The translations under genes were made by a program, and so were the position numbers. Below, piece by piece: positions 1 through 10,889 of a stretch of DNA of 64,000 nucleotides. The DNA lies in NCBI GenBank assembly GCA_034231615.1, contig CM067298.1:25438528-25502527 (forward strand), written 5' to 3'. The notes beneath the pieces were generated by a model that saw only the letters and a program-made list of their open reading frames with translations, was not told the DNA's origin and searched no databases. Every line of letters begins with the position of its first letter. Positions within the stretch are counted from its first letter, which is position 1. Source of the stretch: Meghimatium bilineatum. Its lineage: Eukaryota; Mollusca; Gastropoda; Stylommatophora; Philomycidae.

Positions 1-526
1 ATTTTGCTGAGGTGTGTCTCTTGTATGCAGCAAGTGCTGACCTGCTCCTTAAGAAGAGTGTTCTCTAATTCTAATTTCTTGCTAAAGCCATCTTTTTTTT
101 TGCTATTTACACCCTCAGCATTCCAGTGCATTATTATAAGTGGTTTGTCATTGATTGGTAATACTTGTTGGGCAGTGATATTACTATTGTGCCTCCTGGC
201 TCCACAAGGCAATTGAAGAGGATCTCAAGTCACTTAGGGTGGGCCCTTTTGAGGTATAGGGTCTGGTGCTACTCCCGCCTGGTTAGTCATCACATTGTTA
301 GCACCATCTGGGGTATTGCAGATATAGACATTCAAGTGCAATAATGCATGACATTCTTGTTGTTGTGGTGCACCTTCTAGCCAAATGTTGCTGACTTCAG
401 CACCGTTACTTACTAGGTAAGACTGTGGTCCTAACCGAATGTGGGATGGTCCGGCCAGTCTTAGTTTCCAGCCTCTGCTGGCAGGACTAAGTCCCATCTC
501 CTCGCCAAGAAGCTGGTCTCGATGGG
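1..526 (-). mobile_element. I-like LINE, 5' end of a truncated or edge-cut copy
   Basis: This stretch is the reverse complement of the 5' UTR and N-terminal coding part of the intact LINE at 19361-23414. The antisense of 4-216 matches the antisense of 22893-23105 almost residue for residue, and 400-526 matches the 5' UTR (shared words such as CCAGTCTTAGTTTCCAGCC). The 5' terminus lies at GATGGG, position 526, the same point where the intact copy ends. The reading frame appears broken near the endonuclease start, so this copy is probably dead. The rest of the element would lie to the left of the window. Confidence 0.8.
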
Positions 527-802
527 AAAAATCTTGACTAAATTACAAACTTTATTTATTTAGGGATTCATAAAATGTATTGATTCAAGTGTTGCGAGGT
601 GAATTGGTATCAGCTGAAGAAAATTGGCTAGAATCTTGTCTGCTACCATCTGATTTGTTCAATAATTCCTGGTGCTTCCTAATACTATTAGACAGATTCT
701 GTAGTGTATTTCAGGGGTTATCATGTTATATATCAAATAATATATATATTTGGGTGTGCATGTTGTCATGATTACATCATGTATCTATGTATAATCTGTA
801 AT
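527..802. other. No gene recognised
   Basis: AT-rich sequence between a LINE 5' end and a SINE. I see no coding, RNA or repeat structure here. Confidence 0.5.
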
Positions 803-1072
803 CTTGTTCTTCTTGGGCGTTCTCACAAACTCCTGCAGATTAGCAGGATGTGGTCCAGCGAACATTATTCGATGTACCATGTTTTAAAACCTGACTGCAA
901 TATCTGCACCTTTCAGCCTTACACATCCAATGTTAGAATTTTTGACTATGCACGAGATTGGACGGACAGCCAACTCCACCCCCAAAACATACTTAGTCGC
1001 CTAGTACGGCATGCGTGACAGGTAACAGTCTCGCTATTCTTTGCTCCCTTTCAGCCCCAACAATACACGTTC
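803..1072 (-). mobile_element. SINE subfamily A copy (diverged)
   Basis: The reverse complement follows the SINE A consensus seen at 3304-3586: a head with GGGAGCAAAGAATAG, then GGCGACTAAG, GGAGTTGGCTGTCC, AGGCTGAAAGGTGCAGATAT, ACATCCTGCTAATCTGCAGG, and a tail that has decayed to AAGAAGAACAAG. This is the clearest near-full-length A copy on the - strand. It lies head-to-head with the SINE B copy immediately to the right. It has no protein-coding content. Confidence 0.8.
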
Positions 1073-1108
1073 AAGTGTAATTTTGTTCAAGTCACCAGAA
1101 TTATACCG

Positions 1109-1275
1109 TCCATCAGAGACGGATGTGTCAGGCCATTGGCGTGAATAAAACAGCGACAAAGCGCATTTCCATTCTCTGGGCTGCATCCTGGTGGAAATCT
1201 AGTAGGACCATTTTCCTGTTCTACAAAGAGAGGTCCAGCGGGAGTTTCAGAATGAACGCTGAAGAAGAAGAAGAG
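1109..1275 (+). mobile_element. SINE subfamily B copy
   Basis: Contains the B signature: GACGGATGTGTCAGGCCATT, ATTTCCATTCTCTGGGCTGC, GGAAATCTAGTAGGACCATT, then GAATGAACGCTGAAGAAG running into a GAA tail. It shares its front (GATGTGTCAGGC), centre (CATTCTCTGGACTACATCCT) and tail with SINE A but has a different segment before the tail. I found no obvious target duplication. Confidence 0.85.
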
Positions 1276-3292
1276 TTAAAATAACAAACATTTAAGAACA
1301 AGACAGACTATTTTAGTTTGAAATTTAGAATATTTATATTTCAATGTGAATTATTATTTGTCGAGTGACACTTATATATGACTCTGCATGCAATAATGCT
1401 CGATCTAGGTCATGTCTTGTTGTTGTCATAGATTTATGGACCTTATACTTTTGACCAAATACTTCATCTTCTAATAAATATGCATTACTTTTCAACATTT
1501 GCAATATGAGATCTTGATGGAGATTTATTGATGACATATGACAAGTTCACAGTTCCTCATTTGCAAACGACATAGTTTTGTGAACTATCTCCATACAATA
1601 TATCCCATGAGTCCATACTCTCATGTAAAATATTTTGTCACACTGATGTAAATTAATTGAAGCATATCCTTTATAGGGCATAGTTTTTCAATTATTGTTG
1701 TATTTTTAGACATTACTCATACATGCAATCATATTGCCCCAGTACAGTGTAGATGATTGACTTTAACCATGAGAACTGCCAAGAGTAGAAATGCTCGGAA
1801 GCAATTGGGTATCGACAACAGCTATGAGATAGTTCAAATGTGCTTAGTTTGGGAGTCTGGCCTAGTAACCTCTCCACCACCAAACTGTATAGATGTCAAC
1901 TTATTTTTTCATAAATCCATATTTTCATTTCTAACAATTTATTTCTGTAATTCAATAAAAAAAGTTCCATATTTAGCACATCTCCCCCCCCCCCCCCCCC
2001 CAAAGCCACACATGCACACCATTTCTTCCCCCCCCCCTCCTCCCCCAAATCGATACATTCAATACGTGCTTGTGCAATATAAATGTCAGAATGAGTAGTA
2101 ATTACTGAAGATATAACATCAAATGCCTTTTAATTTGGTGTTTTGGGGATTTTACCAACTTATTTGTCAACAAGTTTTGTCAACTTATTTTTCCATAAAT
2201 CCGTAATTTTAACAATTTATTTGCGTATTTCAATTAAAATCGTCAGTGTTTAGCATTGCCCATCAATATATGCTTATGCGATAAAAACATCTGCATTAGT
2301 AGTAATTACTGACAATGTAACCTGAAATACTATGTTTAAAATTGGGTTTTTGTGGGGAGGTGGCCTGAAATCCATACTAGTTGACACCTGTGGAACTGAC
2401 ATACACTTATTAGGATTCATTATTATTTTGACTCAAAAAGAGTTGATGAGCCCTGGAGAAAGTGGTGGAGCATAATCAGATGTATTTAACACATGTCCAG
2501 GGTACTGTGAGAAGACATGTTAGATGACTTGAACATATGTCCATGAGATCTAGTCAGATAACATGGACAGATAAATTTAACACATCTTGACTGGTTAACA
2601 TGATATGGTGAAACAAGTTATTAGTGTTATTGATTATAACCAAAGTTGATCGTTATTCCTGTTTTTATATACACTTAAATTATTATAAATGTTTATAATT
2701 GTATATGATCGTATGAATATTATGAGTTCTACCAGGGTGCATGGAAAAGAAGGCCAAACAGCTAAATTTAAACATCCACTCAGCTGGGGTATTTTTTTTG
2801 GACTATCGACAGAAACAAGCTATTGCACTATTCTATTGCACATTGCTGCAAAATGCTATTTATTTCTTTTTTTTTTATTGGCTCACGACACGTGAGAAGC
2901 CTCTCTTGGTGATTATCATTAAGGTAGTGTGATGGTCTGTTGCTACCAATAGGTCACAAAAAGGCACCATTAGAGTGAATTTTTACCTTTAGTTGTCTGG
3001 TCTTCTCTCCTGTGTGCCACAGTTCTACAATTGAAAATCGTCATATTAGAAAACTTAGCCATATTTGTTTCAGCGATAAGTAGCAATTAAAGGAAATATG
3101 TTTTGTTTTGAAGCAAGCCCAGAAGTCCTACATCACACCTGCAGGAATTTTAAATAATGTTACTGTATTTTAATTAAATTAGATTTTTATCATGATAGAA
3201 TCTGTGTAAGCAAATGAAAACGTAACACTTTTGAAGATGGTACCTCAATGTGTTTTTTAAAACCTTTCCTGCAGTGGGATGTTATGAATTTC
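1276..3292. other. Gene-less stretch with a tandem duplication and poly-C tracts
   Basis: No convincing coding sequence. The segment about 1885-2110 is repeated in diverged form at about 2178-2330 (shared words TCAACTTATTTTT, CATAAATCC, AACAATTTATTT and AGTAGTAATTACTGA). The first copy carries two poly-C runs near 1984 and 2029. The proline-rich open frame across them is just the poly-C. Confidence 0.6.
1885..2330. repeat. Diverged two-copy tandem duplication, about 280-bp period
   Basis: Two copies in direct orientation share a series of short words in the same order. The left copy has acquired poly-C expansions that the right copy lacks. Confidence 0.6.
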
Positions 3293-3303
3293 TGTCTAGA
3301 AAT

Positions 3304-3586
3304 CGCCTGTGTGTTGCCAGGCCCAAGAGGGAAGCAAAGAATAGTAACACTGTTTACCTTCCATGTATGTTGTAAGAGGCGACTAAGGAAATTATGGGAT
3401 GGAGTTGGCTGTCCCATCCCATATATGGTCAACATGACCCAAAGCCATGCTAAAGTCAGATGGTCAGGCTGAAAGGTGTAGATGTTGCAGCATTGCTGTA
3501 AACCATGACACAACGCATTCCGTTCTCTGGACTACATCCTGCTAATCTGCAGGAGTTTTAGAATGAACGCAGAAGAAGAAGAAGTG
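3304..3586 (+). mobile_element. SINE subfamily A, full-length reference copy
   Basis: A 283-bp insertion bounded by an 11-bp target-site duplication, TGTCTAGAAAT, at 3293-3303 and 3587-3597. The duplication defines the ends: the element begins CGCCTGTGTG and ends GAACGCAGAAGAAGAAGAAG. Internal landmarks are GGGAAGCAAAGAATAGTAAC, AAGAGGCGACTAAGG, AGTTGGCTGTCCCATCC, CAGGCTGAAAGGTGTAGATG, ACCATGACACAACGCATTCC and ACATCCTGCTAATCTGCAGG. I see no convincing A/B-box pair, so the source of the head (tRNA, 5S or other) is unresolved. Open frames on both strands across it are meaningless. Confidence 0.9.
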
Positions 3587-3597
3587 TGTCTAGAAAT

Positions 3598-4469
3598 AAA
3601 CTTTTGAAATTTCCACGCAATCTGTTTTGTACGTATAGTAAATCTAACAATCACTTGCTGAATTTAAATTGGTAAGACTCACAAACATATCTGTTGTATT
3701 CAGAAATGTTTTCAGTTACTGTAGATACACCATGGTCACAAAATGTTTAGAATTTGTACATCTTTATGCAGTGTTTTGAAAGATATACATCTGAGTTCTG
3801 CAATTATAGATTGTAAATTTTCTGTAAATTTGTGTAAATAAATGTCTTTTGTTATGTCAAATAGTCTTTATTACTCACTATTGAAGTAAATGCATATGTG
3901 GTGAGAGTGTGAGGAAGTTTCAATTTTGATTCCAATTATCAAAGTGATATCTTTGAGGCAGAAATTCTGAAGGTGTTCAACATTGTGGTAGATGTGATAC
4001 ATGAACAGCAAGTAGATTGACAGGAGATGCATTTTTTAGGTATTAAAAAATGATGTTACAGTATTCATACTACTACATTTGCATTCGTGTATGACCCCTC
4101 TCTACCTTTCCCAAGACCATGGTCAATTTGAAATGTGTAGATTTCACACCTGTAAATCACATGCTACACATTTCATTTTGCAAACTAATATCTTGGATCT
4201 TAAATCTTGGAAAAGATGGAGAATGGGGCATACATTTTCATGTAACAAGACTGTAGCTAGATGAATACAGTAACATCATTTTTGGATTCTATTTTTGGGC
4301 ACTAAGTTTGCCTCTTGCTTCTACTCCTTGATCACACTTCCTTCCAGCAAATGATTACTTTGTGAAGATGAATAAAATCTTGCTGACTCAGATAGATCAA
4401 ACCAGTAAAATTTGTTTAAAAAAAAACAACAATAATCAATAATCATCAAAATCACTGAAGAACAGGTGC
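3598..4469. other. No gene recognised
   Basis: AT-rich spacer between a SINE and a LINE remnant. No coding or RNA feature can be supported. Confidence 0.5.
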
Positions 4470-5095
4470 TAAACATAAAAATACATAAAGAGAAACTGCA
4501 ACAAGTAGAATATTATCAATATCTCAACACATAATCACAAATGATGGCAGATGTGAAACAGAAGTTAAAAGGAGAATAGGAATCGCTAAAAGTACTTTCA
4601 ATGAAATGATGAAAATATTAACATTTAAACAAATTACAAAGTTAAAAATGAGAATTATGAAAAGCTACATCTATTCTATATTAAAATATGGCTCAGAAAA
4701 ATGGACACTAAACAAACAATTAGAAGACACAATTTATGCCTTTGACATGTGGATATATAGAAGAATAGGGAGAATATCATGGAAAGAGAAGAAAACAAAT
4801 AAAGAGGTTCTAAAAATACTTAATATGAAGAAAGAATTATTAAGAGAAATAAAGATAAGGCACATAAAATATTTTGGACACATTAAAAGGCATAACACCC
4901 TAATGAAGATGTTACTTGAGGGTAATGTCAAAGGGAAGCGAGCAAGAGGTAGGCAGAGATACTAGTGGGAGAGTAAAATCACAAGATGGACAGGTTACAG
5001 TCTAGCAGAGTACACCACCAAGACAAGAGACATGGGATGTTGGAGGTCTATTGTAACCAACCTTCATTGCGGAGACAGTACTTGAAGATGATGAT
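4470..5095 (+). mobile_element. RTE-like LINE, 3' end remnant
   Basis: An open frame at 4606-4962 encodes the post-catalytic part of a reverse transcriptase: KMRIMKSYIYSILKYGSE, then AFDMWIYRRIGRISWKEK, KYFGHIKRH and GKRARGRQRY. It closely parallels the - strand copies at 18500-19051 and 61800-62130. Diverged coding with stops extends upstream to about 4470 and downstream through GTTACAGTCTAGCAGAG to GATGATGATTACTG at 5095. The catalytic RT core is missing, so this is a 5'-truncated dead copy. Its 3' end abuts a 46-bp minisatellite. Confidence 0.85.
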
Positions 5096-5820
5096 TACTG
5101 TGAGCGAACAAGAAATATATGTTGTAGTACCGTTATTATATTACTGTGAGTGAGCAAGAAATATATGTTGTAGTACCGTTATTATATTACTGTGAGCGAA
5201 CAAGAAATATATGTTGTAGTACCGTTATTATATTACTGTGAGCGAACAAGAAATATATGTTGTAGTACCGTTATTATATTACTGTGAGCGAACAAGAAAT
5301 ATATGTTGTAGTACCGTTATTATATTACTGTGAGTGAGCAAGAAATATATGTTGTAGTACCGTTATTATATTACTGTGAGCAAACAAGAAATATATGTTG
5401 TAGTACTGTTATTATATTACTGTGAGCAAACAAGAAATATATGTTGTAGTACCGTTATTATATTACTGTGAGCAAACAAGAAATATATGTTGTAGTACCG
5501 TTATTATATTACTGTGAGTGAGCAAGAAATATATGTTGTAGTACCGTTATTATATTACTGTGAGCAAACAAGAAATATATGTTGTAGTACCGTTATTATA
5601 TTACTGTGAGCAAACAAGAAATATATGTTGTAGTACCGTTATTATATTACTGTGAGCAAACAAGAAATATATGTTGTAGTACCGTTATTATATTACTGTG
5701 AGCAAACAAGAAATATATGTTGTAGTACCGTTATTATATTACTGTGAGCAAACAAGAAATATATGTTGTAGTACTGTTATTATATTACTGTGAGCAAACA
5801 AGAAATATATGTTGTATTAA
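5096..5820. repeat. 46-bp minisatellite, about 15.7 copies
   Basis: Head-to-tail units of 46 bp beginning TACTGTGAGCGAACAAGAAA and ending CCGTTATTATAT. The units are nearly identical and differ mainly in the word after TGAG (CGAACA, TGAGCA or CAAACA). The final unit decays at TATTAATG. The first unit starts directly at the end of the LINE remnant. Confidence 0.95.
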
Positions 5821-5831
5821 TGTTATAATTT

Positions 5832-6690
5832 TGATACTAAAATATGGACTCATGTGTACAAAGATGAATCGACAGAGGTAACTATAAAAAATGGAGGAGG
5901 AGACATAAGATATAATAACAGAAAGAGCCTCAGTAAATCATTCCCAACAGGAAAGACATTCAAACTTCAGAGCAGAAGCTAAGGCACTCCTGCAGGCACT
6001 GAGAGCTCTCGTTTCCACAGATCATCCAACACCATCCAATGTAGTAATATTCACGGACTGCACATCCTTATTGGAAACATTACAAAGCAACAAAAATGAA
6101 AAACATAATACACAAAATCAAACATTATAAAAAAGGTCAAACATCGCTCTTCAGTGGCTACCACCCATTGGAAAATGAGAGAGTTGATGCCCTGGAAAAA
6201 GCAGAGAAGAAATGGAACAATTCACGCTGAAGTCGGATGTGTCAGGCCGAAAGGCGCAGATATCGCAGCAATGCTGTAAACCATGACACAACGCATTCCG
6301 TTCTCCGGACTACATCCTGCTAATCTGCGGGAGTTTGAGAACGAACACAGAAGAGAAGAAATGGAACAATTTAGCTATCCTCTGCCATACAGTGACGCCA
6401 AAACAATAATCCGCAACTTGTATACATCACAGTGGAAGAAAGATATGGATATTGACTCGAAACCAGACCCCCATACATCAACTTCACAGGCAACAACAGA
6501 TCATCATCTTTCGACTTAGAACTAACCACTGTGGGCTACAGAGTGAGGTACAAAGAACTGCGAGGCAAGACTGGCCACAATGTACCGAACTGAGGCAAAA
6601 ACTTTCGGGCAGACGCTCTGTCCTGGAGAAGACTTGAAGCTTCACCCTGAAGATCTAGCGAGACCAAAAGATTTCTGAACGCAAAAGAAG
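5832..6690 (+). mobile_element. I-like LINE remnant, RNase H domain, interrupted by a SINE
   Basis: Translation gives RNase H landmarks in order: WTHVYKDEST (normally YTDGS) near 5840, FRAEAKALLQALRALVST near 5968, VVIFTDCTSLLETLQSN near 6046, and LQWLPPIG..NERVDALEKA near 6152. Frame changes occur between them. After the SINE at 6223-6351 the frame resumes as EQFSYPLPYSDAKTIIRNLY. The element is 5'-truncated by the minisatellite and carries degraded catalytic positions (K for the T of YTDGS). It is not functional. Confidence 0.8.
6223..6351 (+). mobile_element. SINE subfamily A, 5'-truncated, with a 20-bp target duplication
   Basis: A 129-bp insert containing CGGATGTGTCAGGCCGAAAG, GCAGCAATGCTGTAAACC, GACACAACGCATTCCG and ACATCCTGCTAATCTGCGGG. 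It sits between two perfect 20-bp direct repeats (AGAGAAGAAATGGAACAATT) at 6203-6222 and 6352-6371. The repeat includes host RNase H coding sequence, so the insertion point in the LINE is unambiguous. Part of the right repeat could overlap the GAA tail, but the last 11 bp cannot. Confidence 0.92.
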
Positions 6691-6829
6691 CACTTTATCA
6701 TGACAAACAGGACATTCTCATTAATGCTCCACTCTCCTATACATCACCCATCCAAGAGTTTGCAGACTGAAAGTTCCAGTCAGATGTTGATTATGTGATC
6801 TTCAGATCTTTCTAGAGAGGACTTACTTT

Positions 6830-7330
6830 CTCCGCTCACCCCTAGTCATCCCCATTTCTGTCATTCTGTGTATGTACACATTATCACATACAGTATCGTC
6901 TGCTTCACTCTGTAGTAAATCAATGACCTCCTTTTTTAGCTCAGCCCTAATCTCTTTACTGTGCCATCAACCACAGCATTGTCAGCCAATAAGTCTGATC
7001 TTTCACTGCCTCTAACCACTTCATGACCAGGGCATTATATACATCTAACACTTTGGACAACCGAGTTATTCTGTAGCGTGACCCATTCTTTTCTTAACAC
7101 GCACCTTCCTATCTTATGCAACATGTGTTGAGAGTCTGAGATTATCACCGTGCGTTGACATTTCAGTCACCAACAAAATGCCGCCATCACTGCTTCTATT
7201 TCCATTTTCATACTCAATGTTGTAGTGAAGTAGGCAGATGTTTTCTCGTGTACCTTATTGCTATTTTTGTACACAACAAAGCCTCATCTAAATTTATTCG
7301 TTTCTATGTTAAGTTATCTGTGATTTGTGC
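6830..7330 (-). mobile_element. LINE remnant, RNase H region (diverged)
   Basis: The + strand words CACCAACAAAATGCCGCCAT and TTCTATTTCCATTTTCATAC, followed by the reverse of a chain-start region, parallel 63380-63860, where the - strand clearly encodes an RNase H (YTDG and CPGHAGVMGNKRAEVL). No open frame survives. I call it from similarity to the other copy. Confidence 0.6.
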
Positions 7331-7734
7331 ATATGTTTGTGTTTTGTGATTTCTAGTGCATTAGACAAGCTTGTGTGACAATAAGTTATATTTGCCTATG
7401 ATTCCTTTTGTCTTGAAGTATCCCGTAGTTGTAAGTTACAAAATGTAACCTCCGAGAACTGTTACTGTGTTGTTTTGATGTGCAAGTGTTGTTTCTGAAA
7501 TCGAAAACCTAACTAGAATCTCGATCGACTATAGCAGAGTCCCACGAACATCAAGAACTAACAATGAAGTCTTGCATAACAATTGCCTGTTGAAATGTCA
7601 AAAAGAGGTATATGTTCACAATATGATCAGGAATGAAAATACAATGAAATAGGTAAGAAAGATGTAATGACAAAAAATTCGATACATTATGGGGAGATGT
7701 GCCCACATTTTTAACGAAACAAACCATACAGTAT
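7331..7734. other. No gene recognised
   Basis: No coding, RNA or repeat structure supported. Confidence 0.4.
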
Positions 7735-7905
7735 TTAACAAAATGATATTTCGCTAAAGGCGTCACAACGTAGCTTCCATCGATCACAGGGGAGGCCCCT
7801 TCCCCTGGAAGACCCTTTTGGAGGTGGCTCTCCGTGTCCAGATCGAATGATCGGTAGCAGACGCTGCGTGTTTTTTTTTTTAATCTCCGCATCATAGAAG
7901 CTGTA
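7735..7905. repeat. Dispersed hairpin-type repeat, copy 1
   Basis: Shares CAGATCGAATGAT, GTAGCAGAC and CTCCGTG-like words, in order, with 28755-28935 and with the interior of the MITE at 32899-33282. A short inverted repeat around AGGGGAGGCCCCTTCCCCT is visible. Probably a non-autonomous element; class unknown. Confidence 0.55.
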
Positions 7906-8974
7906 TGAAACTAAGCCTAATATTAAAAAGTTGGAATGTGTGTACACATCTCCCCAGAATGAACCGGAAAAAACTTTTGGAAAAGCATGTAGATAGGGAA
8001 AGGGAGCAAGGGATTATTGAAGGGTTCAAACACTACTGTAAGACTACTAATTGCATATCCACTTACAATGTGTAAACGAGGTTGTCACCGTAAAATTAGA
8101 CAAGTCAAACAATTACATCTTTTGGAGATTTTTGAGAATTATCGTTGAAGCTCCGGGTTTACATGTTCACTTTCTGCAGGAAGCGTGCTGCATATGTTAT
8201 GTTGTTGAGAGAAATGCAGTACGCATGTTGAAAGTGTACGTATGTCGAGTACAATGAAGTTAATCCTCTGCGCTATTGATCCATGGTGTCCTACACAAGC
8301 AGATGGATGATGGTGATCCCCAACAGTTTCTATACTTTTGGTAAAAGGTTGTTATACTGTAGGTCAATGTAAATATGTAATCGAAGATTTCGGTTTAAGC
8401 TCTCTCAAAAATACAATTTTGAAAACGTGTTGAGCCAAACCTCGTAGATATCACAGCTTTGTTTTCAACCGCAATATAATGTCACAGATTTCCTTTTACG
8501 GACGATGGGGAAACAATTTGGCATCATTGTTTATTTAGATCAGCGATTCTTAACTTTTACATTTCCGAGGACCCCTTCTTCCCACCCCCCGAAATATTCC
8601 ATATATTGAAAATGCTCAAGTATTAATTCTCCGTGTTAACAATGGTAAATAATATCGACAGTGCATTAAAATAAATAGGGCTCATCCAATGGTAGTCATT
8701 TATTTACTTTCATCTTCTCGAACCCCAGGAATTGAGAGCAATTAACTCTTACTTCCTATGTGTAGTGGAGAGGCTTCTCCGAGCTTTCTTTCATACCCAG
8801 GAGATTTCAGCTTAGTGCAATGTCTATTAAAGAAGCCTTCTACTCGGAATGAGTATATGTCACGAGACTAGCTGATAGTTTTCCTGGGTCACCCATTGCT
8901 TGTCTTTCCTCCGACAAGACGCTTCGCAGCCAGCGAGCTGTTCCTCGTATAGTAAGACCATTCCATTACCACCC
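7906..8974. other. No gene recognised
   Basis: Unremarkable sequence. Possible further diverged repeat near 8890-8974, just upstream of the dispersed repeat. Confidence 0.4.
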
Positions 8975-9716
8975 TTTCTGTCCATAGGTCACATACCCAA
9001 TTTCTTCCGTATGAGCCGTGGTGGGTAACAGCGACGGTCGAATTAGACTCAGTGTTGATGGACCTTCCTAGATGAGGTGCTGCTTTACCAAACACTTCTC
9101 TGGAGTCTGGCATTTCTCACACACTCGCCTTGTCCGCTTGATAATGCCTTCCAATCCATCGCCATGCGCTGTCTGTGTATTTTGACTCTTCGACATTGCG
9201 TATATTACCCAAAAACGTAGGTAAAATACGAACCTCGGACGAGGGGCTTTGCAGTGGGCCCTTCGGTACTGAACCCAATTCTCTCTGTATGAGCAATGTT
9301 GGACAATGGACGACTGTCGAGTTGGGCTTGGTTTGCAGTGTCGTATGAGACTTGCGCCGCCTTCTACCTACGTTGCCCGCAGCGTCCAAAGTTCGAGTCT
9401 CAACACTGCTTCAGTCAGACAATTGAGCAATGCACTCCCCGACATTTGTGCCATGTTTGTCCTGTGTGCAATGGGAAGCTGTATTCAAAGCTTTTTTCCA
9501 TATCTAGGAGTGCATGATCAAGTTGGCGTATCCAATACTTGAGTCATGACTCCTACTTTGAATGAGGTCAATTGTGATGGGACATGTGGACTTCTGTGTG
9601 TTCTCGAGAATGAACAACACACCCACCAGTCGGTCTCGTGCTGGACTATTGTGGCTTCGTTGCCACTGAATTGATTGATTCGCACACTCACACTACGCTG
9701 CCCTCTAGCGTGTGAG
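8975..9716 (+). repeat. Dispersed repeat of about 660-740 bp, copy 1
   Basis: 9059-9716 matches the reverse complement of 26691-27348 over its full length: CTTCCTAGATGAGGTGCTGC, GCATTTCTCACACACTCG, GGAAGCTGTATTCAAAGC, GATCAAGTTGGCGTATCC and GCTGCCCTCTAGCGTGTG. In this copy 8985-9050 is a diverged duplicate of 9265-9340. GC content is higher than the surroundings. The open frames on either strand do not agree between copies, so I do not call a protein. Class unknown. Confidence 0.75.
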
Positions 9717-9849
9717 GGCAGAGAGTGTGTCTTCCCTGGAAATGTCAGAAGAACACATAGACCTAATCAACATCTGACTGAGACTTTGAGTCTTCGTACT
9801 CTTGAATGGCTGCTGGAACGGAACACTTATGGGAATGCCCCGTGTGCCA

Positions 9850-10082
9850 TGTAGATCTCTTGTGTGCAAGTTCTTCCCATGTATCTTGGTCTATTTCAAC
9901 AACTTTCAGTGAGGACTAATGAGTCCTTGTCGCGATTTTTTAGCCACCTAGAGATCGTAGGCACATACCCTTCTCGAGCTCACCATAGAGAAGTATCTTT
10001 GGCAGGCGATGATCTGGCATACGTACCAGATAACATGTCCAGCGAATCTGTGTCTGCATAAGAATAGTGTCAATGATATAAC
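9850..10082 (-). mobile_element. Finger-tailed RTE-like LINE remnant, part 1
   Basis: The reverse complement matches the coding sequence at 38800-39010: SIDTILMQTQIHWAGHLV, RMPDHRLPK, and DHDTWEELAQN, with frameshifts. It is the downstream half of a copy whose upstream half lies at 10520-10830. The two are separated by about 440 bp of unrelated AT-rich DNA at 10083-10519. Confidence 0.75.
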
Positions 10083-10519
10083 TGTTCAATTTAAGAATGA
10101 AGTAGGTCAGTGTTTCTGATTAGTTGTTAACGCCGAACCCATAAATGGAATGTTAAATGTGCAATAATATTGTTCATTAGATCATAATACTATTCTTAAT
10201 TTAAATCTATTATTGCTAAGTGAAACATGTCTATCACAATAGTAATGTATGTTTTAAAATATATTTTCATATAATATATCTGTAACATTCCATTTTATAC
10301 CTACTATTTTACCTAAAATTACTATACTTGCTGTCGCATGCATAAAGAGGTCAGGGGCAACCATTATAGTTCCTTACACAATGTTAAAAGTTCTGAATAA
10401 TGAATTATGTTGTTGTTTTTAAAGTCATCAGCTGTATAAAAATCACCTGTTGTCGCAGAGTAATATGTGGGTGTGTTTTGACCCACTTAAATCTTAGAAT
10501 GAACAGAGTAGGGCCCTAT
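10083..10519. other. Unidentified insert splitting a LINE remnant
   Basis: About 440 bp of AT-rich DNA separate two collinear halves of the same LINE copy. I see no clear terminal repeats or coding sequence. It may be a MITE or another insertion. Confidence 0.4.
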
Positions 10520-10830
10520 AAGGATACTAGATATGTCTAGAACTATGGTATCCGGAATCTTGTCTTGCCATTTGATGTTCATAATTTTTTAAAGACAATA
10601 TGTGTGAAAATGATTGAGTTTCCTCACATGTCGTCTATACACAGTCCATGTTTCACTAAAGTATAACAGCACTGGGCGTACCATTGGTCTGTGCACTTTC
10701 AGCTTAGTTTGTAAATTGTAATTTATATGCCACATATTTGCGTACAATCTGCCGAATGTGCTGCTTGCCTTGGCGATCCTTGTATACACTTCATCACCAA
10801 CATCCGCATTGTCTGATAAATTACTACCTA
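10520..10830 (-). mobile_element. Finger-tailed RTE-like LINE remnant, part 2
   Basis: The reverse complement encodes TRIAKASSTFGRLYANMW, LQTKLKVHRPMVRPVLLY and FSETWTVYRRHVRKLNHF, matching residues 20-80 of the + strand frame at 38448-39161. Decayed by substitutions and stops. Confidence 0.8.
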
Positions 10831-10889
10831 ATGTTTACCTAGGTCTATTCGTATGACTAGTATAAATAGTTAAAATATAATATTGAGCA

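Noticed and set aside
1757-2098. Proline-rich open frame
   Set aside because: Caused by poly-C runs in a tandem duplication.
5096-5820. Possible CRISPR array
   Set aside because: The 46-bp units are contiguous with no unique spacers; this is a eukaryotic minisatellite.
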